A stretch of 64,000 nucleotides of DNA from Apoda limacodes (lineage: Eukaryota; Arthropoda; Insecta; Lepidoptera; Limacodidae). Position 1 is the first letter of the stretch; every line of letters starts with the position of its first letter. Positions 1-10,939 of this stretch are shown here, in pieces. The DNA is taken from positions 11,440,501 to 11,504,500 of the forward strand of contig OX291557.1 in assembly GCA_946406115.1 (NCBI GenBank), in the 5' to 3' direction. A model generated the notes under the pieces. It saw only the letters and a list, made by a program, of their open reading frames with translations, did no database searches and had not been told where the DNA came from. The translations under genes and the position numbers were made by a program.

Positions 1-425
1 CGATGGAATGACAGCTACTAAAGAAGTTTGTTATAGCAAGCTATAGCTGCAGCTATGGTTCGTTTGTGAAATTCGGTTATAGCTTCTCCCGCGGGAAATT
101 TTGAATTTTTCCATATGAAAAGTAGCCTTTGTCCTTTTAGTGTGTTTAACTATCTCTGTAAAAAATTTCAGCTGGATGCATTCATTCTTTCATTGGATGC
201 TCCGTTTCGTAAGGATTGAGTAACAAACGTTATAGTTAATGCCGAGTAACATTTGAATTTTCCGGAATAAAAACTATCCTATATGTCCTTACTCCATACC
301 AAATTGCATCTAAATCGGTTCAGCGGTTTAAGCGTGAAAAGGTAACAGACAGACAGACAGACAGATAGACAGACAGACAGGCAGACAGACAGACTTACTT
401 TCGCATTTATAATATTAGTATGACA
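1..425 (+). repeat. SINE-like interspersed repeat with GACA-rich tail
   Basis: The 3' part has the hallmarks of a very common lepidopteran short repeat: 'atcggttcagcggtttaagcg', then a run of cagacaga repeats (about 345-400), then 'ttataatattagtatg'. Related units occur in this window at about 11450-11605, 42840-43100 and 57055-57405, and in reverse at about 17720-17900. No protein is encoded. The left edge runs off the window. The family name is not recognised with certainty. Confidence 0.7.
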
Positions 426-529
426 TGGATATATGGATTATTTAATAATCGACCACATCATAGGTGTTTGTTAAAAAAGCCATTAAATTGGACTTTCTGC
501 TTCTGTAAGGTCTAAAAAAATGTATAGAA

Positions 530-905
530 ATTAAAAACAAAAACGGGTTGCACTCCGGGAGTGCCGGCAGAAGTGAAAACATACTCGCTATTTACTTTCC
601 ATCACTTCTTATCCATATTTATTTATTAAAAATAATAACTTTTGTTTATTTACTTTTTTGACGTTGTATATTTGACAGCTCAATCTGTCAAATTAAAATC
701 CCATATCCAACCTCCCTGTACTACTCATAATCGCCATATACTAAAAATAAAAACTAACCTAATGTAAATAAAGGTCACGTGTCCTAACGCGAGTGACATC
801 TTACGAATTTTCGATCAGGACACGTGACCTGACGCGAGTTTAACAGTTTTTACCCATCACAAAAAAAGTGCACAGCGCCGCTAAAGAAGTTTTCACTTCA
901 AAAAT
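530..905. repeat. Interspersed repeat with CACGTG-centred inverted repeat
   Basis: This non-coding stretch begins near 'gggttgcactccgggagtgcc' and holds two inverted 13-bp arms, 773-785 (ggtcacgtgtcct) and 817-829 (aggacacgtgacc), each with a CACGTG E-box core. Each core is followed a few bases later by 'acgcgagt', so the arms are embedded in a partly direct repeat as well. It resembles repeated lepidopteran DNA; the family is not identified. Confidence 0.45.
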
Positions 906-1651
906 TCCATAAAACTTATTTCGTATTAAGTTTTGATGTATTTGCAAGTATTCTTACGTCCAAATATATATTTTTAAAAAGGTAGGCAACGTTATATTAT
1001 TATATTCCCAATTGCGACTAGTTAACACTATTTTTCAACTGACTTCAAAAAAGGAGGATATCAATTTAACCCGTTAGTATATAATATTGTTATTTTGCAA
1101 TTAAATAATGTTTTGATTTCTAAGTTTTTCTAGATCAGCCTTACTTTATCTCATACATATAAATCTCTTTCTCCGTCATAAAAATACCACCATTAAACAT
1201 TTGGTCTAAAATTAAGAAAACAACTTTACAATTTCATTGATATTTCGTACAGTGCCATATAAAATAGCTATTTTTGCGGACTAGCCTTCCTGGCAGGCCG
1301 TTTTATACTAGCCGGCCCGTGATTTTTGCTAATTTTGCAGCGCGGCAGTCTGGTGATGAGAAGATGCTGTGTTGCTGACCTTAAAATAAAGAATACTACC
1401 TATTTTTGTATAAAATAATGAATAGTATTATTTGTGTTAGATTAACAATAGTATTCTTTATGTAAAATAAATAATACTATTTTTTATCTTAGGTGTGTTA
1501 CCGAACACGACCTATAATATCTGGCCGTCCTGGGCCTAGGAAAGTACTTAGCAATTGAACTGTATGCCATGCGTTGCCATCCCTTAACCTGGAAGATCCA
1601 TAAAAAAACTATAATATGCACATCAATTTTGAGCCCAAAATTATCTCATAA
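906..1651. other. AT-rich spacer, no gene seen
   Basis: No supported coding region. A remnant of a widespread repeat end ('aactgacttcaaaaaaggagga') is visible near 1035-1062. Short repeats of an 'atagtattattt' type occur around 1420-1490. Confidence 0.4.
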
Positions 1652-3812
1652 CATACACGATCCAAACTTAGATGTAGTAAATGGGACCCCGTTGGAGACA
1701 GCAACCAGCTATGGTTGCCACCCCTCACCCTAGAACGTTCCGAAGTCAGCCATGTTTTATGGTGCCATTTTAGATGTTTTTTTTACCTCAACAGATAAAT
1801 GAACGAAACTAGTGCCAGTCGGTAGCTCTGAATGTCTCAGGCACGAAAAACCATAGTTGCCAGACGTCATCCTCGAAGTATATTTTTTTCAGCGCGAAGA
1901 TGAATTACCAGTAACTATCGAAAAACGAATGTTTACCTTATCGAATACAGTATTTACGAACAAAACCAGTTTAGAACACTAGCTTTGAAGGTCTTATTGA
2001 CAAATAACCATGGTTGGCAAGAGTCAACCTGGATTACTTAGATTTTCAGATTCTGTTTTAGCCATTTGAAAAAGGCAAAGCTGTTAAATCTGCAATGCTC
2101 TTAGGCTCCCTAGGCGATTAAAAATACTTATAAACACTCAAATTTTGAAAGCTAGACAAGCAATTTTGTCAGTCTAGGAAATGCTTGATGTCAAACACAG
2201 TAGTAACACTAAAGTCGCTTAGGCAACAAATTAACTGTGTGTTTGCACACTGTTAGTTTCAATAAAACATGAATTGTAACAAATAATATGTATAAGACCT
2301 TATTGAACGATGTTTTATGTAAATAAATAAATATGAAATTTATGAATGTGAATGCTTGACAAATATTTTTGATCGTCTGAGTATCTATTTTGTATTGAAA
2401 ACAGTCTATCCACCTTCAGTTCTTCTAGCTGTCCCTGTGCCAAGAATCAGGTCTTCTTGCGACCACATAGTTTCTTCCGATTTCACTTGGTAAAAATATA
2501 TTGCCGTGGAGGCTTACGGAAAAAATATTTCCATGGGAACTCTCGATCTCCTCATTTATACCCTTTTCAGTCTTGTCAGTTAAAGTGCCTGTGCCAAATT
2601 TCAGCTCAATTGGATGCTCTGTTACGACGTGAAGAAGTAGCAAATAAACAAACTATCTCATTTATAACATTATAACATAAGGATCTTATTCACATTGTAA
2701 GTATTTAACATCATATAAAATCACCAGTGTGAACTATAGATAATTGATTCATCTTTATACTATCGTTAGGTTATATGTCAAAATTGAAGAAAGACATGGG
2801 CATAATAAACAAAATATTCATGGATTTTTGGCCCATTTTAGTACACTCCAGTCGCGCGTCGGAGCTGACATGTACATGTTTTTCATTAAAGTCGAACCTT
2901 ACCCCAGGTGAAGTAGCCAGGAGGCATACCTGATTCATGAGCTTTATTAGTCAAGCTCCTAGATTTTTTAAAACTATGATTGTGTCATATTAAGTGGCTG
3001 AATTTAATACAGGTAATTTTGACGAGGTACGAACACAATTTTCAATACTTATAAGTTCCGTAGACGATTAAAAATACTTGTCAAGCATTCACATTGATTT
3101 GTTGCTTAAGCGACTTTAGCGTCAATTTAGCATTTTTTGATGTTATTTTAAAATCGCGGCTAAAGAAAACCAACAATTAAGTAATCAATTCAAATTCAAA
3201 TCCTATTTTTGTGGAAATTAGTTCCAAAAACCAATATCTACTATACTATTTTGTTTCACACTAAGCATTTTCTAATCAGTCAAAATTTCTTGTTTAGCTC
3301 TGCAAATTTAAGTGTTGACAAGTATTTTTAATCATCCAGGGAGCCTAATTGTGTTGTAAATTTAACATCTTTGCACTTTTCAAGTGGTTAAAAAAAAATG
3401 TCTTAAAATCTAGGTTACCTAGGTTGATTCAACCATAACCAACCAACCATAGTTATTTGTCAATGAGACCTTCAAAGCTAGTTTTCTGAACTGGTTTTGT
3501 TCATTAACACTGTATTCAATGAGGTAAACAAATGTTCTATGGAAAGTGTCATCTTCGCGTTTTTAAAGTGGCTGAAAAAAGTATCTTCCAGGATGATGTC
3601 AGGCAACCATGGTTTTTCATGACTGGGACATTCAGAGCTACTGACTGGCACTAGTTTCGTTCATGTATCTGATGAGGTAAAAAAACCATCAAAAATGGCA
3701 CCATAAAACATGGCTGACTACGGAACGTTCCAGGGTGAGGGGGAACCATATCTAGGTGTGGTCTCCAAAAAGGTCCCATTTACTACATCTAAGTTTGGAT
3801 CTTGTATCCGCT
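1652..3812. mobile_element. Large foldback (inverted-repeat) element
   Basis: Two arms are reverse complements of each other over most of their length: about 1652-2382 and 3055-3812. Matching landmarks include 'ccaaacttagatgtagtaaa' (left, 1661 on) against 'tttactacatctaagtttgg' (right, 3779 on), and 'gtgaatgcttgacaa' (left, 2348 on) against 'ttgtcaagcattcac' (right). Blocks in between, such as 'actagtgccagtc' with 'gactggcactagt', keep the same order. The arms are diverged and contain indels; the loop is about 670 bp. No transposase is encoded. It could be a non-autonomous foldback transposon or an old inverted duplication; exact ends and target duplication were not resolved. Confidence 0.75.
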
Positions 3813-3856
3813 TATACCACTCAAACTCATTTCCAAATTCCACGCGAACGAACTAT

Positions 3857-3976
3857 ATATACTTAAAGCTTTGGCTTGCAATAAACTTAAAGCTATAGAT
3901 TATTATATACTTCAAGCAATAACTTACTATAAACTTAAAGCTAAAGTTTGCTTTATACTTAAAGCTGTAGCTTACC
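3857..3976. repeat. 24-bp minisatellite, five copies
   Basis: Five consecutive 24-bp units of the pattern 'atatacttaaagct' plus a variable 'ttggcttgca'-like tail run without gaps from 3857 to 3976. They are imperfect but in register. The array lies directly outside the right arm of the foldback element. Confidence 0.75.
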
Positions 3977-3979
3977 ATA

Positions 3980-4060
3980 GTTATCAGGAATTGCCGTAGG
4001 AATTCCAAGCCGATAACCGAATTGAGCGCGGGCGGAGCCGCGGGAAAAACCTAGTAGGTA
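3980..4060 (-). repeat. SINE-like fragment, reverse orientation
   Basis: The sequence from 'attgccgtaggaattcca' to 'agccgcgggaa' is the reverse complement of the head of the repeat seen at about 57175-57235 ('ctaaattcggttatcgctgt'). No coding content. Confidence 0.5.
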
Positions 4061-4190
4061 CCTATTAGAACAAATTTGTTTATCTAATGCTTTATCACTC
4101 TCCTAAGATCATAATGCAGTGAAGGCTACGAGACAGTTTATGCGTAGGTACAGTGCCGGAGAGAGCACAGTTGTAATCTGTTTTATTACT

Positions 4191-4265
4191 TCAAAACTCA
4201 GTTATAAAACGTGATAATAGGCAGCTTCGAAACTCAGTTATAAAACGTGATAATAGGCAGCTTCG
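4191..4265. repeat. 36-bp tandem duplication
   Basis: A unit starting 'aaactcagttataaaacgtg' at 4194 is repeated perfectly at 4230, giving two head-to-tail 36-bp copies. Perfect identity suggests a recent slippage event. Confidence 0.85.
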
Positions 4266-4564
4266 AAAGGTTCTTTCAAAAATAAGCAAAACCTTCGCAA
4301 AAGTTTACCATTTTAATGCATCTTTTTGAAAACGGTTGTGGTTTTTGTTAAAAAGTTTTTATTTATTAAATTTTAGAGAGGGATGAAAAATAGTTTTTTT
4401 CATCTCGGTTGCAAAATATTTTTATCTTGGGCATAGTAAATCGAATCCTTCACTGCGCTCAGAATATTGTACTCTAGAATCCTACACTACATTCTGGACT
4501 CAAAATAGCACCCTAGCCGTTAAAATAATATTTTACTCCCTATATATACACATATATGTTAATT

Positions 4565-4700
4565 TAAAATGTGGGGTTAGTCAAGAAGAGAGTGATTATA
4601 TCTCCTGGATGGCAATGCAAACGTACATAGGATACGGTGACCAGACGGTGGTCTGTTTGCTTAATTGCCACCTTAGTGGTATAGGATCGATTGCCAATCG
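4565..4700 (+). mobile_element. Jockey-type LINE 3' tail fragment
   Basis: The pattern 'atacggtgaccagacggtgg ... gtttgcttaattgccaccttagtggtata' matches the 3' end of the LINE at 39580-39650 in this window. Only the 3' tail is left, as expected for 5'-truncated LINE insertions. Confidence 0.7.
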
Positions 4701-6517
4701 GCGAAGATATCGGGTAACACACACAGAAAAAATATTGGACAAACATACACACATAAAAACAAAGATACATTCATACACCTATTAAATTCGATACATCTGT
4801 ACAAAAGCCCACATATAATAACATAATATGACAATGGAATACCTATATCCCGCAATACCGGGATTGAAAGCCATGCACTGTTAAAACTATTAGGTACGGG
4901 TAGGTTAGCTAGATGCGGAAAATTGAGAATGTACTATCTGATCAGATTGCCTGACACAAATAGTGCTGCCAAGCTAGTAGTAAAAATTAATTAATCTTCT
5001 TTGCTCTGGTACAAAAACATTAACCGCCTTAAGACTTTACACAAACAATCATTATATTCGCAAGATGTCACGTCGACTGCTACCAACAAATTTATTTTTG
5101 TTAAACTCATGTTTATTACAGCTCTAATCTGCTCAAAGTAGTAATTAAATACGTGGGAAATGGTCCAGCGCTGTTAAGGTTAAACAACGGTTAAACATTC
5201 GTTATTTAAACAAACAGGCAGTTTAACAAAGAACGTAAGTGATAATTTTTTTAACTTAATACCTATAAATTATAAACTATAAATTAATTATGCGTATTAT
5301 GCTGTTCTCAATGCTTATAAATTAACAATGTTGGACTAAACATAAATTTTCTGCAGTTGTAACTGCGGGTCGGATTACATTATTGCTCTAAGCTGAAACA
5401 GACCAACGAGGTGACCTGATTTTCGGCAAACGAAGAGGGCACAGCATTTTTTTATCGTAAAGAAGTGTTCCCATGGGAATAGATTTTACCACCGCCACGC
5501 CATCCATGCCCAATTCCTTTCTGTTGCAATGGAGCAACAAGTTGACCTGATTTTTGACATGATGATAGCTGGAGAGACGAAGAGAACGTCACATTTTTTA
5601 TCCTTATCAAGATTTTACAGCCGGGAACTATTCTTTCACGTCGCAATAAAGAAACGGGGTGACTTGATTTTTGGCTCAGGGTTTCCAGCGTTAACAGAAA
5701 AAGTTTTGTTACCTAATTGCGGGCAAATCCTGTTGTGTAACTTCACTTTCCGATTACAAATCCCCTATTGAAGACCCCATTTCACATAATTATAAATTAA
5801 TTTCTTATTATTTTACCATAGATAGATATAGGAAAGCAAGATCTACAACTGTGCCTAGTGTTAAATTCACAGGTTAAATATCGATTGATTTAATTAATTT
5901 TTAGGTGCTGCAACACCCATAAAATACAGATTAAAGGAGATTACACCGATAAGCCTTGCCATAAAGTATACTTTTTACCATTTTTGCACAGATGGACCCT
6001 TATAAGGGGTCTAATACATTTCCCCTAACCCCCATTGATTGAACGGCAAGGGAAAAGATAACATAGCTCTTATCTATGTTTATGGGTACTAATATTCTCC
6101 TAAAACAAGCTATTCACAGCATTTTATAACTAACATTGTGCCTATAGATAAGACAAAAAATTGGCAAATTTTCTTTGTACTCTTAACTCTTACTTACATA
6201 TTAGTAGCAATTAGTCGAACAATCTCTTTTCATTAAAAAATACATATTCAGTTACTGAATTTTTATGTGTTAATAATATATCAATAATTACACGAACATT
6301 ACTTGAAGACTTGTACAAGTTTAATTATAGTCTGTCAGACGTTCGTTTTGTTAGCATAACAATAAAGTTCTTGTATTGTACAAAGTGAAATTAACTGTTT
6401 AGTAGTTACTTGATACAGTTATAAGAGAAATTGAAATTATGTTCTGTCTGTTATAGTAAAATTACATGATAATTGGGAAAAAAACGTATGGAATTTTAGG
6501 GATACTACTCAGGGTAT
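4701..6517. other. AT-rich spacer with repeat remnants, no gene seen
   Basis: No supported gene. Between about 5400 and 5690 similar motifs recur ('aggtgacctgattttcggc', 'aagttgacctgatttttgac', 'gggtgacttgatttttggc'), which looks like a decayed internally repetitive element; the short frames there do not look like real genes. Confidence 0.4.
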
Positions 6518-6655
6518 GGGTCGGCCCCGTGGCTCAGTAGATACCAACACGACTACTGAAGCGAGGGGCGTGGTTTCGATTCCCTTTATGTGATGAACAG
6601 TTGTGTTTGTCTTGAGACTAGGTGTTTCCTATGTATAATATGTATGTTTTTAAAA
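6518..6655 (+). mobile_element. tRNA-derived SINE
   Basis: The head looks like an RNA polymerase III internal promoter: a box-A-like 'tggctcagtag' near 6531 and a box-B-like 'ggtttcgattcc' near 6571, about 40 bp apart as in tRNA genes. The segment between does not fold as a convincing full tRNA and is followed by an unrelated AT-rich tail, so I call it a tRNA-derived SINE. Exact 3' end uncertain. Confidence 0.5.
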
Positions 6656-6732
6656 CAAAAAGTTATTATAAGTGCTATTAACTTACAACTTAAGTTACAA
6701 ATAATATTACAAGTACATAATTATTATGAGTA

Positions 6733-7400
6733 AGCCGACTTCTTGACTCTTGCCAGCATACCAGGTGTTATGTTGGCAATTTTTCCTCGGATGTTGATCT
6801 TTAACTCTTGTAGGGTCCTTGGACGGTTAACATAAACACGGAATTCAAAAACCCCATAGAAAAAAATCACAAGGGGACAAATCGTGACAGCGGGCCAGCC
6901 ATTCTTAATCGCCCCTAATTGAGATGAGGCACAAAGTGTTCCCCCGAAACAGAGAGTTCCTGCACAATCGCCTGCTTGTAAAGAAGAAAATGAAGATCAT
7001 TATAAAGAATTCTCCCCCAAGAACGAACGAAAAGTCCAAGGGCTGGCGCATGTTTTCGCGCAGTACGCCATGGTAATCGCAACATTGAATCTCTCACTGC
7101 CTCAACGTTATCAGGTGATCTAATGGGCCGAGGAGCTCCATTTCGTCGTCTTGTTACACTTGCAGTTTGTCTTAACGTAATGACCCACGTAAAAATTGAT
7201 TTGAGGTCCGGGACAGGGACCAACGGGGCTAAATAAAAGCGATACCGAAAGGCAAGCTGGGTTGATAGAATGTCCACTCAAAAATAGGCCTCAACAGCAA
7301 AAGCACGCTCCTCGCTGTTCCAACTCATGATGGCAATTGAACTTGGGACAAAAATCTAGAGTCTCCCCTTTCAAACGAGACCATTAGCGTTCCGCTAAGA
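6733..7400 (-). pseudogene. mariner-type transposase, internally deleted
   Basis: On the minus strand the N-terminal part (7277-6915 frame) reads like the helix-turn-helix and linker of insect mariner transposases: a 'VTRRRNGAPRP' linker, 'NVEAVRDSMLR', 'ARKHAPALGL' and a 'DLHFLLYKQAIVQELS' block. Downstream (6900-6733) the end of the catalytic domain is visible as 'CHDLSPCDFFLWGF', containing the last catalytic aspartate, then 'RTLQELKINIRGKIANITPGML'-like text in shifted frames. The central part with the first two catalytic aspartates is missing. Intact relatives are about 340-350 residues, so this copy is dead. No clear TIRs were found. Confidence 0.75.
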
Positions 7401-8160
7401 CCTCAACCGACTGAGTGGTACGCATTTTAAAAAAAGGAAGTTATGTTGCCGCATTGTGTTGCAGTCATCCTTAGTGCACTTCAGTGCGAGTTAGGAAATG
7501 CTTGAGTGGCAAAATGCGCACAGCCCACGGCCATTTAACTGCCATGCGCGAAGGTAGCAATTTTGGAGCGGTAGCTGAGACACTAGGTGCATGTTAGGTC
7601 CCGCACGTTCCACAAACGATGTAATTGTACACAGGAATTGCAGCTGCTCACGTTGATAACACCACATACACAAGCTAATAAAATAATAGTGTTTAAATTA
7701 GGTATTTAGTGGTAAGCTCCTTAAATCAGATGAATTAAATAAAAAAAATGGCTAAATCCTTAGCTCATAACGTATCTTCCTATAAAATTTTATTCGAATC
7801 GATTCAAAAACGGCGGAATTTTAAAGGCTGTGATCTCCAAAATCTGCTCGTGAATATAAAACGCACAATATTTTTTGGATGGCGTCCACACCGTGGATTT
7901 TCAAACATTCGAAAATCGATATACCTGCAGAGGTATATATCAGCCAACCAGCGCCGCCATTAGATATTCTCAATTTTCACTCCGTGTTGGAAATATAAAA
8001 CGGCTAGTATTTAACTGTAAATCAAAAAATCTGAATGATGAATTCTTTAAAATCGATGTTCACGGCCAAACAATAAGAAGTGGTCGGCAATAAAGACAAG
8101 AACATTTTTTTCCTTTTTTTAAATTAAATAAAGTCACAAATGTAAACACCTAATAACGAG
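7401..8160. other. Unassigned stretch between two dead transposons
   Basis: No gene seen. The short frames at 7748-8093 show no recognisable domain. The stretch may hold decayed non-coding ends of the flanking mariner-like copies. Confidence 0.3.
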
Positions 8161-8164
8161 TGTG

Positions 8165-8940
8165 ACATCTATCAATCTAAACGATGGATCGCAACTTCTT
8201 GCATGTACGCTTCCACGTCGCCAGAACGGTGCGGGCGAGCATTGTCGTCCATAAAAATGGAATCTTCCTCAAGAGAAGTCAATACGGGTTGTGCATGTGG
8301 AATTAAGACTTTCGTTATGTACCGGTGTGCATTTAATGTTCCATTTTTTACTAAAACGAACTCCGTACGTACTGTAGAGTTAATTGCTGCCCAAAACATA
8401 ACGGAACCTCCGCCAAAAGGAGTGATTTCTTCGATACACACTTTCGTACAGCGTTCCCGTGGTCTTCGCAGCACTCGCCGGCGTCGATCCTCTCTACACA
8501 AAGAGATTCTAGCTTCATCTAAATAATACTTTATTTCAGTCCTCCAGAGTCCATGTCGCGCAGTTTCTAGCAAGCCGAAGTCGAGCAACACGGTGTTCAC
8601 GGAGTAATTTTGGACCCCAGGCCGGGCGGTAACTCCTGACTCCTGACGGTCGACAAGCTAACTTCTATTCCTCTTACTTCATCAAGGCTCTTTTCAGGTC
8701 TACACTTGACGCCTTACGATTCCGCAACGCCTAACTCTCCAAAATCATCTCTTGGTTCTGTGCGTCGCGTTCTTCCCGAACCGGGTCTTATTTTGACGAA
8801 CTGGTCTCTTGATACCGTTGCCAAGTCCTCTGGTCAGTTGAATGGCTCACATTTAGCCGCTGAGACACGCAAGTTTGCGAACGACCTTCTTCAAGTAGGG
8901 CTATAATTTTACCGGCCCATATTGCTTTATTAGTCATATC
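8165..8940 (-). pseudogene. Tc1-like transposase, frameshifted and truncated
   Basis: The minus strand encodes a Tc1/mariner-superfamily transposase. The best frame (8600-8172) shows the first catalytic Asp in 'YYLDEARISL', the conserved 'FGGGSVMFWAAI' block, 'GTLNAHRYITKVL' and the second catalytic Asp in 'FMDDNARPHRS'. Upstream, from an ATG near 8939, a helix-turn-helix start ('IIALLEEGRSQTCVSQRLNVS') can be read, but stops and frameshifts separate it from the catalytic part. The C-terminal region with the third acidic residue is absent: the frame stops at 8172 just after 'AIHRLD'. Non-functional relic. Confidence 0.8.
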
Positions 8941-9056
8941 AGAAAGTGGTATTTAATGCAAAAAGAAAGATTAAATTGCTTAATTGGCAGAAAATATCCA
9001 AAAAGTTTTAAAATTTTAGTAATCAGTAAAAAAATCGTTTCAACAATCCGCGCCAT

Positions 9057-10939
9057 TATACTAGTTCCATTTCTTTATTTTCTCGATGACAGTTCTAGTT
9101 TGATAGTTGTATTGTTGTGACCAAATAAGTAATGATATCGATCGCATATATTTATTATTTTTTGAATAAATACAAATACTACAAAAACATTCAAATAAGT
9201 ATATTTTTTCAAGGTGGGAACACTCAATGGCCCACTGCCAAGTTGTGTTTGTTTTAATCTGTCACTCGCAACAAGACGATCGTGCTATATAGTCACTACA
9301 TTTCTGTTCGCTAAGTTTTTCATATTATCCATACGTTAGGTTGTGTATTTTGTGTTCCTCCGTGTTGATTGCTGCCCAGCTGTGAAATATCAAAATGCCT
9401 AAAGGATCTGTTCTGAAGCGGCAGGCGAGAGAACTGGTGATCAAGGTTCGTAATCACTGTCGCAAATGCGAGAGCGTGTTGCGGCCGCATTAGGAATTAG
9501 TGGACCTACTGTTTTAAAAATTACTGCCTAAGCTTACGGTACCACGTCGTGTGACATCGGTTGACAACTTCGACACTGAAGCTATTCGCCGTCATATATA
9601 TGACTATTACTTGCGCAAAGAAATTCCAACACTTAAAAAACTTGTTGTTCCTTACGTGAATGTGGTTTGTTCCATGGCCAAAAATCGTCATTAAGCTTGG
9701 TTTTGAAAGAAATTGGATTTTCTTATAAAAAATCGGACAAACGTAAAATATTGATGGAGCGTCACTACGTTGCTATGGCTCGCTGCGAATTTTTCGAAAT
9801 TCGAAGCCAAAAAGTTATCAGATTTGTCAAATGTTATTTTCACTGATGAGACTTGATTAAATGCAAACCACACAGTATTTAAGAACTGGACTGACGACAC
9901 CGCTGATTCCACTAGATCAGTACCAATGGGAAAAGGTGAACGCCTTATCATATGTATTATATGCCATGCAGGGTCTACGAAAGGATTCGTGTCAGATGCT
10001 TTACTGGCCTTTAAATCAAAGAAAACAGTGGACTACCGCGAAGAAATGAAAGCGGAGATTGACGAGGGGTGGTTTAAAGAATGGTGCAGTCTCTGGACGA
10101 ACCGTCGATAATTATTATGGACAACGCTACATATCACTCCAGACAAATTGATAAAATGCCGACGCAGGCCAATAAAAAACAAGAGATACCTAATTGACTG
10201 GCTCCAATGTCATGGCCAAAATGTGGATAAAACTTAATAAAAAATACAATAAGTGGATACTTTAAAATTTGAAAAAAAGCCTCTCTAAAATATATATAAC
10301 CGACAAAATAGCTGCCGAATCCACGGTCATAGGGTTCTTCAACTTCCGCCGTATCATTGCCAGTACAATGCTATAGAACTAATATGGGCACAAATAAAAG
10401 GACACGCCGCTCGAAACATTACCCATCCCCCTTTTACTGCAAACAAGATGTTAGATTTATTAAAAAATGCATGTGCGTGCCGAACACTGGGAAAAAATTC
10501 CCAAAACATTATAGCGTCGGATTGAGAAATTCATGTGGCATTCGATAATATAGAAGTACAGGTACTTATAATAAATGTTGGGGAGAGCTCATCGAGTGAC
10601 AGTGACGATTCATCAGATTTTGATTAAAATAATAAATGAAGAATCAACATAATATAATTACATCTTGTAAGGAAATGTAATATTAGTTAATAAATTTGTA
10701 CAAAACTATCCGGCAATAGTTTAGTTTCTTACATTTTGTAAAAAAAAATCGGGTCGGTTATCGTGTTACGTTTATCGATAGCTCCATCCCTATCAGTTTC
10801 TCCGACTCTGCTATGACCTTGTACTTGCGTAAGCGTCATATTTTTATTATTAAAAATTATATACATAATGTAAAAAAACCGCTCGTTCAAGTTTCCACAG
10901 GAGCTGTCATCGAGAAAATAAAGAAATGGAAATAGTATA
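9057..10939 (+). mobile_element. IS630/Tc1/mariner-superfamily transposon with TIRs
   Basis: Terminal inverted repeats of about 39 bp are visible at 9057-9095 and 10901-10939, both containing 'ttccatttctttattttctc' (read from the outer end inwards), with only about two mismatches between ends. TA dinucleotides lie at both borders, consistent with the TA target of this superfamily. The element is about 1.9 kb and contains one decayed transposase (9395-10627). Well-matched TIRs with a broken gene suggest fairly recent insertion followed by inactivation. Confidence 0.8.
9395..10627 (+). pseudogene. IS630/Tc1-type transposase, multiple frameshifts and stops
   Basis: Starts MPKGSVLKRQARELVIKV (9395), then shifts frame near 9450 into a helix-turn-helix-like 'RVAAALGISGPTVLKIT'. 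Catalytic landmarks appear in order: 'VIFTDET' (first Asp; the next codon is TGA where a Trp is usual), 'SIIIMDNATYHS' (second Asp, about 10107-10140) and 'LPPYHCQYNAIELIWAQIKG' (third acidic residue, about 10347-10400). The frame ends in an acidic Ser/Asp-rich tail at 10627. At least three frameshifts or stops break it, so no functional transposase is made. It lies between the TIRs at 9057-9095 and 10901-10939. Confidence 0.8.

Noticed and set aside
6518..6600. Functional tRNA gene
   Set aside because: Box A- and box B-like words are present, but a full cloverleaf with acceptor stem could not be drawn.
8203..8526. 107-codon plus-strand frame
   Set aside because: Antisense shadow of the Tc1-like transposase on the minus strand.
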